Origin: Azospirillum griseum
Lineage (GTDB): Bacteria > Pseudomonadota > Alphaproteobacteria > Azospirillales > Azospirillaceae
Assembly: GCF_003966125.1 (NCBI RefSeq)
Contig: NZ_RXMA01000019.1
Coordinates: forward strand, 48,413 to 112,412
DNA length: 64,000 bases
Reading direction: 5' to 3'
In this document: positions 20,929 to 31,600 of the stretch, piece by piece
How the letters are laid out: each line of letters begins with the position of its first letter
Numbering within the stretch: position 1 is the first letter of the stretch
The notes under the pieces: generated by a model
Seen by the model: the letters and a program-made list of their open reading frames with translations, nothing else
The model's database searches: none
What the model was told of the DNA's origin: nothing
Position numbers and translations under genes: made by a program

Positions 20929-21387
20929 TCAGGCCGCCCCCTCCGCCGAATAGCCCGATCCGAACATGTAGGCTTCGCGGTCGCGGATCTCATCCTCCAG
21001 ATGGGCGCGGACCACGGCGAACAGGTCGCGAATCGACACCATACCCACGGCCTCGCCGTCCACGGCGACGGGAAGATGGCGGTAATGGTGCCGTTCCATC
21101 AGGTCCAGCGCGGCGATGGCGGGGGAAGAGGGCGGCAGCGTGTCCGGGTCGGCGGTCATCACCACGCTCAATGGGGTGGTCGCCGGATCCAGCCCGGCGG
21201 CCACCACCCGCACGGTCATGTCGCGTTCGGTGACGATGCCCTTCAGGGTCCGGCCTTCCGTCACCAGAACGGCGGCGATGCGGCGCTCGGCCATCAGCAA
21301 GGCGGCGTCGCGCGCCGTCGCGCTGGGCGGCAGGCACGACAAAGCCTGATTCTTGATGACGTCGGGCACCAGTTTGCGGGTCGGCAT
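20929..21387 (-). CDS. Tandem CBS-domain protein
   Basis: A 152-residue protein made of two CBS repeats: VPDVIKNQALSCLPPSATARDAA...VLVTEGRTLKGIVTERDM and VMTADPDTLPPSSPAIAA...LPVAVDGEAVGMVSIRDL. Stand-alone pairs of CBS domains usually bind adenine nucleotides and regulate a partner. The conserved ITERD-type ends are present in both halves. A strong ribosome site (GGAGGGGGA) sits 4 nt before the ATG. No obvious partner is adjacent. Confidence 0.92.
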   Translation of the reverse strand: MPTRKLVPDVIKNQALSCLPPSATARDAALLMAERRIAAVLVTEGRTLKGIVTERDMTVRVVAAGLDPATTPLSVVMTADPDTLPPSSPAIAALDLMERHHYRHLPVAVDGEAVGMVSIRDLFAVVRAHLEDEIRDREAYMFGSGYSAEGAA

Positions 21388-21570
21388 GTGTCCCCCTCCT
21401 GATTGTGTGGATTTTAGCGGACAACCAACGTTGCGCGGCGCGCGGTGTGCGCTGCGGACCCTTGATCGTGACAGCGGACCATCCAATCAGTCAACGAGAC
21501 GGATTGTCATAACCCTATCCATTTCGGCTGGGGTGGAAGGAGGGAAGGCCCCACCCCTGCGCCAAAAGGA

Positions 21571-22692
21571 TCAGGCCGTCACCGCCTCGGTCAACACGGC
21601 GCGAACCGCGTCGGCGTCCACGTCGCGGCGGGTGAAGGCCTGGCCGATGCCGTTGGCCAGGATGAAGGTGATGCGGCCATCGGCCACCTTCTTGTCCTTG
21701 GCCATCGACGCGATCAGCTCATCGACGTTCCAGGCCACGCCGGGGATGTCGGTCGGGCGCACCGGCAGGCCGACGGCGGCCAGATGGGCGCGGGCGCGCC
21801 GCGCGTCGTCGGCCGGGCACAGGCCGAGCTTCACCGACAGGTCAAAAGCCAGCACCATGCCGATCGCCACACCTTCGCCGTGCAGCAGGGTTTGGCCGAA
21901 GCCGGTCGCCGCCTCCAGCGCGTGGCCGAAGGTGTGGCCGAGATTGAGCAGGGCGCGGTCGCCGCTCTCCCGCTCGTCCACCCCGACGATGTCGGCCTTG
22001 GCCCGGCAACTGACGGTCACGGCGTGGCGGCGGGCGGCGCTGTCGCCATCGACCACGCGCTGGCCGTTGCCCTCCAGCCAGGTGAAGAAGTCGGGCAGGC
22101 GGATCAGCCCGTATTTCACCACCTCGGCGTAACCGGCCAGCACCTCGCGCTTGGGCAGGGTGTCGAGCGTGGCGGTGTCGGCGATGACCAGCCGGGGTTG
22201 GTGGAAGGCCCCGATCAGGTTCTTGCCGTGGCGGCTGTTGATGCCGGTCTTGCCGCCGACGGAGCTGTCCACCTGCGACAGCAGCGTCGTCGGCACCTGG
22301 ATGAAGTCGATGCCGCGCAGCAGAGAGGCCGCTGCGAAGCCGCACAGATCGCCGACCACCCCGCCGCCCAGCGCCAGCAGCACGGTGGACCGTTCGATTC
22401 CGCGCCCCAGAACCTCCTCCAGCAGGGTTTGGAAGTGGCCGAAATCCTTGGTCTTTTCCCCCGCCGGGACGGTGATGGCCGGGGCGGGCGCAATCCCCGC
22501 CTCGATCAGCGCGGCGTTCAGCGTGTCGAGGTGGCGCGGCCCGACGTTGGCGTCGGTGACGACGATGGGGGCGCGGCCCCGCGTGATCGCGGCGATGCGG
22601 GACCCCGCGTCGGACAGGATGCCGTCGCCGACCAGAATGTCGTAGCTGCGGGCGCCGAGGTTCAGGTGAACGGTGTCGAGCGGAGCGGTCAT
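21571..22692 (-). CDS. aroB: 3-dehydroquinate synthase
   Basis: Second step of the shikimate pathway, NAD- and Zn/Co-dependent cyclisation of DAHP. The 373-residue protein has the expected length. The NAD site is ALGGGVVGDLCGFAAA, QVPTTLLSQVDSSVGGKTGIN is the most conserved block, and metal ligands are in YAEVVKYGLI and the LNLGHTFGHA...LHGEGVAIGM segment. It lies 4 nt after the aroK stop, an almost invariant pairing in proteobacteria. Confidence 0.97.
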   Translation of the reverse strand: MTAPLDTVHLNLGARSYDILVGDGILSDAGSRIAAITRGRAPIVVTDANVGPRHLDTLNAALIEAGIAPAPAITVPAGEKTKDFGHFQTLLEEVLGRGIERSTVLLALGGGVVGDLCGFAAASLLRGIDFIQVPTTLLSQVDSSVGGKTGINSRHGKNLIGAFHQPRLVIADTATLDTLPKREVLAGYAEVVKYGLIRLPDFFTWLEGNGQRVVDGDSAARRHAVTVSCRAKADIVGVDERESGDRALLNLGHTFGHALEAATGFGQTLLHGEGVAIGMVLAFDLSVKLGLCPADDARRARAHLAAVGLPVRPTDIPGVAWNVDELIASMAKDKKVADGRITFILANGIGQAFTRRDVDADAVRAVLTEAVTA

Positions 22693-22696
22693 GGTC

Positions 22697-23344
22697 TTAT
22701 GGAGTCCCGGCGGGTTTGCTGGTGGCGGGGGCGGCGGTCGGCGCGGCGCGGTGGGGCAGGGGGATGCCGAAATGCCGCTCCAGCGCCTCGATCACCAGTT
22801 CGACCGTGGCGTCGGGCGGGCGTTCGTCGCTGACCACGGTCAGGTCGGAGTCGGCGTAGACCGGATAGCGCAGATTCATCAGGCGGCTGAGCACGTCGCG
22901 CGGGTTGCCCTGGTTCAGCAGCGGGCGGTGGGTGCGCTTGGCGGTGCGGGCGATCAGCACGTCGAGTTCCGCGCGCAGCCAGACCGACACGCCATGGGCG
23001 TGGACGGTGGCGCGGGTGTCGGCGTCCATGAAGGCCCCGCCGCCGGTGGCCAGGATGTGCACCGGCTCCTCGGTCAGCAGGCGGGCGATGATCTTGCGTT
23101 CCACCGCGCGGAACACCGGTTCGCCATCGCGCGCGAAGATTTCGGCGATGGTGCAGCCCGCCGCCGCCTCGATCTCGATGTCGGCGTCGCGGAAGGGCAG
23201 GTTCAGGCGCGCGGCCAGACGGCGACCGATGGCGCTTTTCCCCGCCCCCATCAGGCCGACCAGCACCACCGTGCGGGGCAGGCGCGGCGGCGCGTCCTCC
23301 GCCGGAGCCGGATGCGGGTCGGTCGTCGCGTTGCGCAGTCCCAT
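22697..23344 (-). CDS. aroK: Shikimate kinase
   Basis: Phosphorylates shikimate at O3. The 215-residue protein has a P-loop (VGLMGAGKSAIGRRLA), the shikimate-binding DADIEIEAAAG and GEPVFRAVERK, the ATGGGAF loop, and the RPLL lid arginine. Both N-terminal (about 20 residues) and C-terminal (about 18 residues, Pro/Ala-rich) extensions exceed the core length. It is first in the aroK-aroB pair. Confidence 0.96.
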   Translation of the reverse strand: MGLRNATTDPHPAPAEDAPPRLPRTVVLVGLMGAGKSAIGRRLAARLNLPFRDADIEIEAAAGCTIAEIFARDGEPVFRAVERKIIARLLTEEPVHILATGGGAFMDADTRATVHAHGVSVWLRAELDVLIARTAKRTHRPLLNQGNPRDVLSRLMNLRYPVYADSDLTVVSDERPPDATVELVIEALERHFGIPLPHRAAPTAAPATSKPAGTP

Positions 23345-23647
23345 CGTGCCTTGTCCATATCGCCGATTCGTGACGTCGCACCGTCATAGCAAGCAACCGC
23401 CCCCGGACGCCATCCCGGAACGCAGGCGGCGGGCGGTTGATCCGCGCATTCCGCACGGTTGCGTCTGTTGCGCCGGGTCCGGTCCTGCGGCTACACTGCG
23501 CCCCGTTGAGCGACGGGTGGCCTTCGGGCCGACGCTGCCCGGTGGCCGCGCGCGGGGCGGCGGCCGTTTCTTGTCCCACGCCGCGTGGTTTCCACTCTGA
23601 TAGGGTTCCTGGCCTTGTCGTTCTCCCGTCACAACAGTTCTGGTGTC
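23345..23647. other. Divergent intergenic region, aroK / small membrane gene
   Basis: About 300 bases with no convincing gene. It holds the promoters of aroK-aroB (leftward) and of the xerD operon (rightward). An imperfect palindrome TGACGtcgcacCGTCA-like sequence lies about 30 nt upstream of aroK. No clear -35/-10 pair could be picked with confidence. Confidence 0.5.
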
Positions 23648-23788
23648 ATGAGCCGGTTCGCCTCCGTCCTTCTCGTTTTGCTGCTGCTGGTCTTGTGTGG
23701 CGGTGTGGTGCTCCTGGCGTCCTGGGACCTGCCGGCTCCGTCCAAGGCGGTGGAGAAGGTTCTGCCGGATGAGCGGTTCCCGCGCTGA
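23648..23788 (+). CDS. Small single-pass membrane protein (46 residues)
   Basis: A short open frame starting MSRFASVLLVLLLLVLCGG, one strong hydrophobic helix, followed by a short outside-facing tail WDLPAPSKAVEKVLPDERFPR. That pattern (positive N-terminus, helix, conserved-looking Pro-rich tail) and its overlap with the next start (20 nt) argue for a real gene. From memory, similar short proteins precede xerD in related Rhodospirillales; that needs a database check. Function unknown. Confidence 0.65.
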   Translation: MSRFASVLLVLLLLVLCGGVVLLASWDLPAPSKAVEKVLPDERFPR

Positions 23789-25726
23789 CCCGTCCCGACC
23801 GGGGGCGACCCGGCGGGGGCGGGGAATCAGCCGGTCGTCGCTGGCCTGCGCGCTGACCGCCCGATGCCTGGCCGCTTGCCTCGCGGCGCTTCCACTGATG
23901 ACGATGGACACCGCCTGCGCCCAGGTGGTTGGCCCGCCGATCCGCCTCACACCGTCGGCTGATCCGTCCGCCTCGGTCCCGGTTCCGTCGCCTGTGGCTC
24001 CCCCTGTGACCTCGCCGGTGGAGGAGGCCGCCCCGCCCGCCGCTCCCTCCATGGCGGTGGTTCCGGTGGTTCCGCGCCCGCCGCCGGTCGCGTCCCAGCC
24101 GCTGGGGCCGCCCGACCCGGACGGGGCCGGTCTGCTCAGCGGTGGCGAGGGGCTGGGCGGCGATCCCTGGCGCGGCGTGTCCCAGGCCGATGCCCTCCCG
24201 CTGCTCGCCGCGTTGCCGGTCAACACCCCGTCGCCCACCGCCAAGGCGCTGCAACGCCGTTTGCTGTTGAGCGCGGGATCCCCCGCTTTGGCGGTGTCCG
24301 CTGGCGCGCCACCCTCCGGCCCGGCCCCCGTTTTTGGCGACGCGCCATCCTCCCACCGCTCTGGCCGCCGCTTTGGCGCGCTGCGGGTGACGGCGCTGGC
24401 CCGGCTGGGCGACGCCCGCGCCGCCGCCGAACTGGCCGACCGGCTGCCCGGCCTGTTGAGCGGGGATGAGGCCGCCGCCCGCGCCCTGACCGACGCGGAG
24501 CTGCTGTTCGGCCCGATGGAGTGCGCCAAGGCTCAGGCCCGTGGGCAGGGGTTCGAGGATCCCTATTGGCGCAAGGTCGATCTCTATTGCCGCGCCCGTC
24601 TGGGCGACCGCGCCGGGGCCGATCTGGCGCTGGCGATGCTGCGCGAGCGCGCCGGTCGGGCCGATCCCTTTTTGCCGTTGGCCGAGTCGTTGACCGGCGG
24701 ACCGCCGCCGGGACGGCGCGCCCTGCTCGACGCCAGCCCGGTGGCGTTGGCGGCGATGCGCACGGCCCGGGTGCCGGTTCCGCCGGACGCGCTGGCGCTG
24801 ACCGACCCGGCCCTGCTGGCGGCGATCGCCACCAACCCGGCGACCGACCCGGCGACGCGGGCGTCGGCGGGGGAACGGGCGGCGGCGGCGCTGTTCCTCG
24901 ACACCCGGCAATTGCTGGATCTCTACGCGCAAATCCCGGTGCGGGGGGACGAGATCCTGCGCGCCCGCGATCTGGCCGGGCGCGACCGCTCCGCCTATGG
25001 CCGGGCGCTGCTGCACCAGGCGATGGCGGCGACGATGGACGGAAGCCGCCGCGTCGCCCTGGCGGCGCTGGCGGTGGAACTGGTCGATCCGTTGTGGCGC
25101 TCCGGTCCGGTGGGCGGGGCGGCGGCGGCGCTGCTCGACACCGTGTCGCCGACGCCGGACGCGGCGGCGCTGGCTCCGGCGGCGACCCGGCTCTACGCCG
25201 CCGTGGGGCGGCTGGACGCGGCCAAGCGCTGGTACGATCTGGCCCAGCGTGGGCGGACGGCGGACGCGGCGTGGCTGTGGCCGCTGGCGGCGGTGTCCGG
25301 CCTGCTGCCGCGCGGGGCCGACGCGGCGGGCCTGTCCCCCTGGTTGGCCGAAGCGGTGCGCGGGGCCGGGGACGACGCGCGGACGCGGGTGGCCGGGCAG
25401 CTGGCCTTGTTGCAGGCGGTGGGCGTGGCCGTGCCCGATTCGGCGTGGCTGGCGGCGACCGACGGGGCCGGGCCGCCCGGTGGCGTGGTGGGCGGCGTCG
25501 ATCCGGCGCTGTGGCAACGGCTGGGCGACGCGGCGACCGGTGGCCGGGTAGGCGAAACCGTGGCGGTGGCGCTGTTGCTGCTGGGCGAGGGCGGCCCCAC
25601 CGGAACGCCGCCCCGGCTGGTGGCGCGGGTCGCCGCCAATCTGACGGCGGTCGGGCTGGAGGGCGACGCCCGCGCCCTGGTCCGCGAAGCGATGGCGGCC
25701 CTGGTCGCCCCGACAGGATCCGAACG

Positions 25727-25730
<4 letters not shown>
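23769..25730 (+). CDS. Large exported Ala-rich protein of unknown function (xerD operon)
   Basis: A 653-residue protein with an N-terminal signal-like segment (LACALTARCLAACLAALPLM, cleavage likely near CAQ). A Pro/Val/Ser-rich linker to about residue 100 follows. The rest is a very alanine-rich helical body with repeated patterns such as ALTDAELLFGPMECAKAQA and DPFLPLAESL. The helical repeat character suggests a TPR-like scaffold in the periplasm, but no named domain is recognised. Its start overlaps the upstream small membrane gene, and its stop overlaps xerD in an ATGA, so the three are translated together. I do not know its function. Confidence 0.8.
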
Positions 25731-26777
<1,047 letters not shown>

Positions 26778-26803
<26 letters not shown>

Positions 26804-27030
26804 ACACAGATGGATTTTGATGGATGATGGGGTGTTGTTTTTTGTTGTTTAACAAATAAATGATCCCGTCAATTTCGATGGCTGAATCATTGATAAATCA
26901 ATTGGTGTTTCAATCAACTGCTGCCGTTTTTTGATCAAATGAAGAGAGTAAATTTTCATCTATCTTCATCTGTGTCCATCTGTGTCCATCTGTGTTCATC
27001 TGTGTTCATCTGTGTTCATCTGTGTCAAAA
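26778..27030. repeat. AT-rich element bounded by inverted CATCTGTG-type repeats
   Basis: The left arm (from TTTTGACACAGATGAACACA onward, to about 26813) is the reverse complement of the right arm, which holds six 10-bp units of the form YYCATCTGTG (26965-27024) and ends GTGTCAAAA. The arms match perfectly over at least 21 bp. Between them lie about 150 bases of clearly low G+C with no gene. The left arm supplies the last codons and stop of xerD. The space between xerD and malate synthase (364 bases) is otherwise empty. It looks like an inserted mobile or hairpin-forming repeat; similar ATCTGTGTTCATCTGTG strings are, from memory, scattered in unrelated bacterial genomes. Confidence 0.8.
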
Positions 27031-27167
27031 AATCCCAACGCCCTCCCCCCGCGCCCCGCACTGCGACGTTGGGTCGTCCTCAACCAAAAACGGTCGCGTG
27101 CTACAAAGGCTCTTCAACCCACCGCCGCAAATCGGGCGGTCACGAACAGGGATGGGGGAGCAGCGCC

Positions 27168-28763
27168 ATGGCCGACATCATCGCGGGTCTGGAGATTCGC
27201 GGGTCGATGGAACCCGGATTCGACCGCATCCTGACGCCGGAGGCGCTGGCCTTTCTGGCGGAGCTGGAGGGGCGGTTCGGGCCGGAGCGGTTGCGGCTTC
27301 TGGACGTCCGCGCCCAGCGGCAGGCGCTGTTCGATCAGGGCAAGCGCCCGGATCTCCTGCCCGAAACCCGCGCGATTCGCGAGGCGGATTGGACCATCGC
27401 CCCACTGCCGGTCGATCTGCGCGACCGCCGGGTCGAGATCACCGGGCCGGTGGACCGCAAGACGGTCATCAACGCCCTGAATTCCGAGGCCAAGCTGTTC
27501 ATGGCCGATTTCGAGGACGCGAGCAGCCCGACCTGGGCCAACCTGCTCCACGGCCAGATCAATCTCTATGACGCGGTGCGCCGGACGATCACCCACGAGG
27601 ATCCCGCCACCGGGAAGACGTACCGGCTGACCGACCGCCCCGCCGTGCTGGCGGTCCGGCCGCGCGGCTGGCACCGGGCGGAACCCCGTCTGCGGATGGA
27701 GGGGGAGGCGGTGTCCGCCGCCCTGTTCGACGCGGGCCTGTTCCTGTTCCACAACGCGCGGGACCTGCTGGCGCGCGGCAGCGGCCCCTATCTCTATTTG
27801 CCCAAGCTGGAAAGCCATTTCGAGGCGCGGCTGTGGCGTGAGGTGTTCGTGCTGGCCGAAGAGTGCCTGGGGCTGCCCTATGGCTCGATCAAGGCCACGG
27901 TGTTGATCGAGACGATCACCGCCGCCTTTGAAATGGACGAGATCCTGTATGAACTGCGCGACCACGCCGCCGGGCTGAATTGCGGGCGTTGGGGTTACAT
28001 CGCCAGCGTCATCAAGACCTTCCGCAACGACCCCGCCGCCGTCCTGCCCGACCGGGCGGCGGTGACGATGGACACGCCCTTTCTCTCGGCCTACAGCCAG
28101 TTGGCGGTCAAGGTCGGCCACCGCCGCAACGCCCCCGTCATCGGCGGCATGTCCGCCTTCATCCCGGTGAAGGACGATCCCGCCGCCAACGAGGCCGCCT
28201 TCTCCCGCGTGCGCGCCGACAAGGAGCGCGAGGCGTCGAACGGCCATGACGGTACCTGGGTGGCGCATCCCGGCCTGGTCCCGGTGGCGATGGCGGTGTT
28301 CGACGCCTACATGCCCACCCCCAACCAGACCGCCCGCAAACGCGCCGACGTGGCCGTGACCGCCGCCGACTTGCTGGCCCTGCCCACCGGGCCGAAGACG
28401 GAAGCGGGGCTGCGCACCAACATCGCCGTCGGCATCGCCCACATCGCGGCGTGGCGGCGCGGCGTCGGCTGCGTGCCGCTGTTCAACCAGATGGAGGACG
28501 CGGCGACCGCCGACATCAGCCGCAGCCAGGTTTGGCACTGGATCCGCCACGCCGTTACGCTGGACGATGGCCGGACGGTGACGGTGGATCTGGTGCGCGC
28601 CCTGATCGCCGAGGAGTTGGCCGCCCGCAACCGGCCCGGCACCCCCACCGCGCCGGACGACCACGCCGCCGCCGCTCTCTTCACCGATCTGGTGACGGCC
28701 CCCGATTTCATCGACTTCCTGACCACGCCCGCCGATGACCGGCTGCTGGCGGGGGTGGGGTGA
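27168..28763 (+). CDS. aceB: Malate synthase A
   Basis: Condenses glyoxylate with acetyl-CoA to malate in the glyoxylate bypass. The 531-residue length is that of the shorter A form. Characteristic stretches are LFMADFEDASSPTWANLL, LAVRPRGWHRAEPRL, YLYLPKLESHFEARLW, IKATVLIETITAAFEMDEIL and LNCGRWGYIASVIKT. The ATG has GGGGGAG 8 nt upstream; the longer upstream frame is encoded by the CATCTGTG repeat and is not real. Isocitrate lyase is not in the window. Confidence 0.96.
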   Translation: MADIIAGLEIRGSMEPGFDRILTPEALAFLAELEGRFGPERLRLLDVRAQRQALFDQGKRPDLLPETRAIREADWTIAPLPVDLRDRRVEITGPVDRKTVINALNSEAKLFMADFEDASSPTWANLLHGQINLYDAVRRTITHEDPATGKTYRLTDRPAVLAVRPRGWHRAEPRLRMEGEAVSAALFDAGLFLFHNARDLLARGSGPYLYLPKLESHFEARLWREVFVLAEECLGLPYGSIKATVLIETITAAFEMDEILYELRDHAAGLNCGRWGYIASVIKTFRNDPAAVLPDRAAVTMDTPFLSAYSQLAVKVGHRRNAPVIGGMSAFIPVKDDPAANEAAFSRVRADKEREASNGHDGTWVAHPGLVPVAMAVFDAYMPTPNQTARKRADVAVTAADLLALPTGPKTEAGLRTNIAVGIAHIAAWRRGVGCVPLFNQMEDAATADISRSQVWHWIRHAVTLDDGRTVTVDLVRALIAEELAARNRPGTPTAPDDHAAAALFTDLVTAPDFIDFLTTPADDRLLAGVG

Positions 28764-29022
28764 GGTCGAAACGTCCGGGTGCGGTGCGGAGGATCGGAGG
28801 CAAGACCTGATCACTGCCCGCCTTGATCCAAAAATGATCCTGGCATCCCAGGGGCGATCACGGTAGAGGAAGGTCGGCGTCCTGGACCCCGTCCTGGGGG
28901 ACGTGACGTTGTCGTTGTGTCGTTATCCGGTGGCTTGGGGGCGCGCGTCGTGCTAACCAAGCCCGCGCTTGGCGATCCCACGCCGTGCCAAACCCAGGCC
29001 CCGCCCAAACACAGTGTCCGGC

Positions 29023-29979
29023 ATGCAAACCTTTCTCGAATTTGAAAAGCCGATCGCCGAGCTTGAAGGCAAGATCGAGGAGTTGCGGCACCTGACCAAC
29101 GCCGGCGACATCAACATCGCCGACGAAGTCGCCAAGCTGCAAACCAAGGTCGACAAGCTCCTGCGGCAGACCTACGCCAAGCTGACGCCCGCGCAAAAGG
29201 TGCAGGTGGCCCGCCACCCCAACCGTCCGCATTGCCTGGATTACGTCAACGGGCTGATCGAGGATTTCACGCCGCTGGCGGGCGACCGCTGCTTTGCCGA
29301 AGACCGCGCGGTCATCGGCGGGCTGGGGCGGTTCCGGGGCCGGTCGGTCGTCGTCATCGGCCAGGAAAAGGGCCACGACACCGAGTCGCGCGTCCGTCAC
29401 AATTTCGGCATGGCCAAGCCCGAGGGCTACCGCAAGGCCCAACGCCTGATGGATCTGGCCGACCGCTTCAACCTGCCGGTCGTCTCGCTGGTCGACACGG
29501 CGGGGGCCTTCCCCGGCGTGCAGGCGGAAGAGCGCGGGCAGGCGGAGGCCATCGCGTCGAGCATCGCCCGCTGTCTGCGGTTGAAGGTGCCGATGGTCGC
29601 CTCAGTGATCGGCGAAGGCGGGTCGGGCGGGGCCATCGCCATCGCCACCGCCGACCGTGTCCTGATGTTGGAGCACGCCATCTATTCGGTGATCTCGCCG
29701 GAAGGCTGTGCGTCGATCTTGTGGCGCAGCTCCGACATGGCGGGGGAGGCGGCGATTGCGCTGCGCCTCATCAGCCATGACCTGAAGGAACTGGGCGTCA
29801 TCGACCGCGTCGTGCCGGAACCCATCGGCGGCGCGCACCGCGACCCGGCTGGCATGGTCAAGGCGTTGGGCGATTCCATCGAACAGTCGCTGCGCGATCT
29901 GGACGGGCTGGACGGGGCGACGCTGCGCGCCAAGCGCCGCGAAAAGTTCCTGGAGATGGGCCAGAAGGGTTTGGGCTGA
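29023..29979 (+). CDS. accA: Acetyl-CoA carboxylase carboxyltransferase alpha subunit
   Basis: AccA with AccD transfers the carboxyl group from biotin to acetyl-CoA, making malonyl-CoA for fatty-acid synthesis. The 318-residue product has the normal length: [72 protein letters not shown] and [12 protein letters not shown], the oxyanion-hole region. The ATG before QTFLEFEKP is the family start; the open frame extends 18 codons further without support. About 260 bases ahead show nothing recognisable. Confidence 0.97.
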   Translation: MQTFLEFEKPIAELEGKIEELRHLTNAGDINIADEVAKLQTKVDKLLRQTYAKLTPAQKVQVARHPNRPHCLDYVNGLIEDFTPLAGDRCFAEDRAVIGGLGRFRGRSVVVIGQEKGHDTESRVRHNFGMAKPEGYRKAQRLMDLADRFNLPVVSLVDTAGAFPGVQAEERGQAEAIASSIARCLRLKVPMVASVIGEGGSGGAIAIATADRVLMLEHAIYSVISPEGCASILWRSSDMAGEAAIALRLISHDLKELGVIDRVVPEPIGGAHRDPAGMVKALGDSIEQSLRDLDGLDGATLRAKRREKFLEMGQKGLG

Positions 29980-30015
29980 TCGCCCTGACGACCGGGTGGG
30001 GGAGGCGCAATCGCC

Positions 30016-30552
30016 ATGGCCGATGAGAACCGTCCCTCCCCCGCGCGGCCCGTTTCGTCCATCACGCGCATCCCCGGTCTCAACGGCGCGGTGGCGGTCC
30101 TCACCGCCGCCGCGTTTTTTGTTTTTGCCGGTCGTGTTCCGCTCCCCGATCCCACGCTGGACCGTTTTGCCGTGTGGGCCGGGTTGGCGCTGTGGCCCGC
30201 CGCGATCCTGTTCGCCATGGTTGGCGGCGTCATCCTGGCGCGCGGACGGAGCCGGGCCGTCAACCCGCTGACCGATCCCGAATCGGCCTTTCAGCGCGTC
30301 AACCAACGGGTGTTGAGCAACAGCGTGGAACAGGCGCTGGTCTTCCTGCCCGCGCTCGCCGCGCTGGTGGCGCTGTCACCGCCGGGTGAGTTGGGCGTGG
30401 CGCGGCTGGCGGTGGGGCTGTTCTGTCTGGGCCGTTTGCTGTTCTGGGGCGGCTATCTGGTGCACCCGCTGTGGCGCGCGCCGGGCATGGCGATGACGTT
30501 GGCGACCAACGTCACGGTGCTGGGGCTGGCGCTGAGCAAAAGCGTGGCGTGA
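30016..30552 (+). CDS. MAPEG family membrane protein
   Basis: A 178-residue protein with four hydrophobic segments. The MAPEG-like core is FQRVNQRVLSNSVEQALVFLPALAAL followed by LGRLLFWGGYLVHPLWRAPGMAMT (each block read separately). The family includes membrane glutathione and eicosanoid enzymes; bacterial members are mostly uncharacterised. Start ATG MADENRPSPARP. It lies 36 nt after accA and 36 nt before the Crp/Fnr gene, but no functional link to either is evident. Confidence 0.82.
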   Translation: MADENRPSPARPVSSITRIPGLNGAVAVLTAAAFFVFAGRVPLPDPTLDRFAVWAGLALWPAAILFAMVGGVILARGRSRAVNPLTDPESAFQRVNQRVLSNSVEQALVFLPALAALVALSPPGELGVARLAVGLFCLGRLLFWGGYLVHPLWRAPGMAMTLATNVTVLGLALSKSVA

Positions 30553-30588
30553 GCGGCGGGGCCGCAAGCGCGGTATGGGGGACAGGAC

Positions 30589-31254
30589 ATGCTCGACCGA
30601 TCGGATTGGCTGAGCGCGTTTCCGTTGTTGGCCGGGTTGGAGCGCGACGGGTTGGCCGCGCTGACCGCCGCCGGGCAGCGGGTGGCGGTCCCGCGCGGGG
30701 CGGTGCTGTTCCGGGCGGGCGACCGCTGCCACACCTTCCTGATGGTGCTGGATGGGTCGGTCCGGGTGCAGATGACCTCCGACAGCGGGCGCGAGATCGT
30801 GCTGTACCGGGTGGCGCGGGGGGAGACCTGCATCGTCACCACCGCCTGTCTGCTGACCCAGGCCGATTACAGCGCCGAGGCGGTGGCCGAAAGCGACCTG
30901 GACGGGGTGGCGCTGGCCGCCGGGCCGTTCCAGGATCTGGTCGCGCGGTCGGCGGTGTTCCGCAACTTCGTCTTCGCCTCCTTCGGCACCCGGCTGACCG
31001 GGATGATGGCGCTGGTGGAGGAGGTGGCGTTCGGCCGCGTCGATCTGCGTCTGGCCCGCTTCCTGTTGGACCACCGCGACGCCGACGGCGGCCTGACCAT
31101 GACCCATCAGGCGCTGGCGGTCGAGTTGGGGACCGCGCGCGAGGTGGTCAGCCGCCAGTTGAAGGAGTTCGAGCGGCGCGGCTTGCTGGCGCTGTCGCGC
31201 GGGCGGATCGATCTGCGCGACGCGGCGGCGCTGGGTGGCCTGGCAGACGGTTGA
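30589..31254 (+). CDS. Crp/Fnr-family transcriptional regulator
   Basis: A 221-residue regulator with an N-terminal cyclic-nucleotide-binding-type beta barrel (AVLFRAGDRCHTFLMVLDGSVRVQ in parts) and a C-terminal winged helix (MTHQALAVELGTAREVVSRQLKEFE). The recognition helix REVVSR keeps the Glu and Arg that contact TGTGA-type half-sites. The FNR four-cysteine cluster is absent. A GETCIVTTACLL motif with two cysteines in the barrel is a possible thiol sensor, as in several Crp/Fnr subgroups. The palindrome TGTGACTCCGTCACA lies just downstream, ahead of a DUF2892 gene, and is its probable target. Confidence 0.9.
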   Translation: MLDRSDWLSAFPLLAGLERDGLAALTAAGQRVAVPRGAVLFRAGDRCHTFLMVLDGSVRVQMTSDSGREIVLYRVARGETCIVTTACLLTQADYSAEAVAESDLDGVALAAGPFQDLVARSAVFRNFVFASFGTRLTGMMALVEEVAFGRVDLRLARFLLDHRDADGGLTMTHQALAVELGTAREVVSRQLKEFERRGLLALSRGRIDLRDAAALGGLADG

Positions 31255-31281
31255 GGCGTTCCGGAAAATATTAGGAAATCA

Positions 31282-31296
31282 TGTGACTCCGTCACA
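31282..31296. promoter_or_regulatory. Crp/Fnr-type operator
   Basis: TGTGACTCCGTCACA, a perfect inverted repeat of six-base arms around three bases. The half-sites equal the TGTGA/TCACA of Crp-type boxes, with one base less between them. It is 27 nt past the regulator stop and 68 nt before the DUF2892 start. Confidence 0.6.
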
Positions 31297-31364
31297 GACG
31301 GGGGTGGGGAAAGGGCGTAGGACGGGAGTCGATCCCGCGTTCTTTCCACCTGAGAGGTGCCATC

Positions 31365-31568
31365 ATGTTCTGCCGCAACGTCGGCCCGGTTGACCGGGCC
31401 TTGCGCGCCATCGTCGGGCTTGTGCTGATTTCGCTGACCGTTGTCGGGCCGCAAAGCCTGTGGGGCCTGATCGGCGTCGTTCCCTTGTTGACCGCGTTTT
31501 TGGGGTCCTGCCCGGCCTACACCCTGTTGGGGGTGAACACCGGTGCGGGGGATGACCGCGCGGCCTGA
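31365..31568 (+). CDS. DUF2892 (YgaP-like) membrane protein
   Basis: A 67-residue two-helix membrane protein of the DUF2892 type: MFCRNVGPVDRALRAIVGL, a hydrophobic helix, GLIGVVPLLTAFLGSCPAYTLLG, then a short tail. The GSCPAYTLLG end, with a conserved cysteine, matches the membrane part of the rhodanese YgaP. These small proteins are often linked to sulfur or redox stress. A good ribosome site (GAGAGGTGCC) precedes the ATG. It is probably controlled by the adjacent Crp/Fnr regulator through the palindrome upstream. Confidence 0.87.
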   Translation: MFCRNVGPVDRALRAIVGLVLISLTVVGPQSLWGLIGVVPLLTAFLGSCPAYTLLGVNTGAGDDRAA

Positions 31569-31600
31569 TCCGGGTCACACGCAACGCGCCCGCTGGCCAT

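Noticed and set aside
21532..21559. GGGGTGG/CCACCCC hairpin just past aroB as an intrinsic terminator
   Set aside because: No U tract on the aroB strand and a purine-rich loop; too weak to report as a terminator.
20929..23344. CRISPR array or other regularly spaced repeats
   Set aside because: No direct repeats with regular spacers were found here or elsewhere in the window; the only tandem repeats are the short ones listed.
26982..27167. N-terminal extension of malate synthase (MSICVHLCSSVFICV...)
   Set aside because: Encoded by the tandem CATCTGTG repeat; the ATG at 27168 has a good ribosome site and gives the family start.
27114..28814. Minus-strand open frame of 566 codons over malate synthase
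   Set aside because: Antisense shadow; malate synthase motifs are unmistakable on the plus strand.
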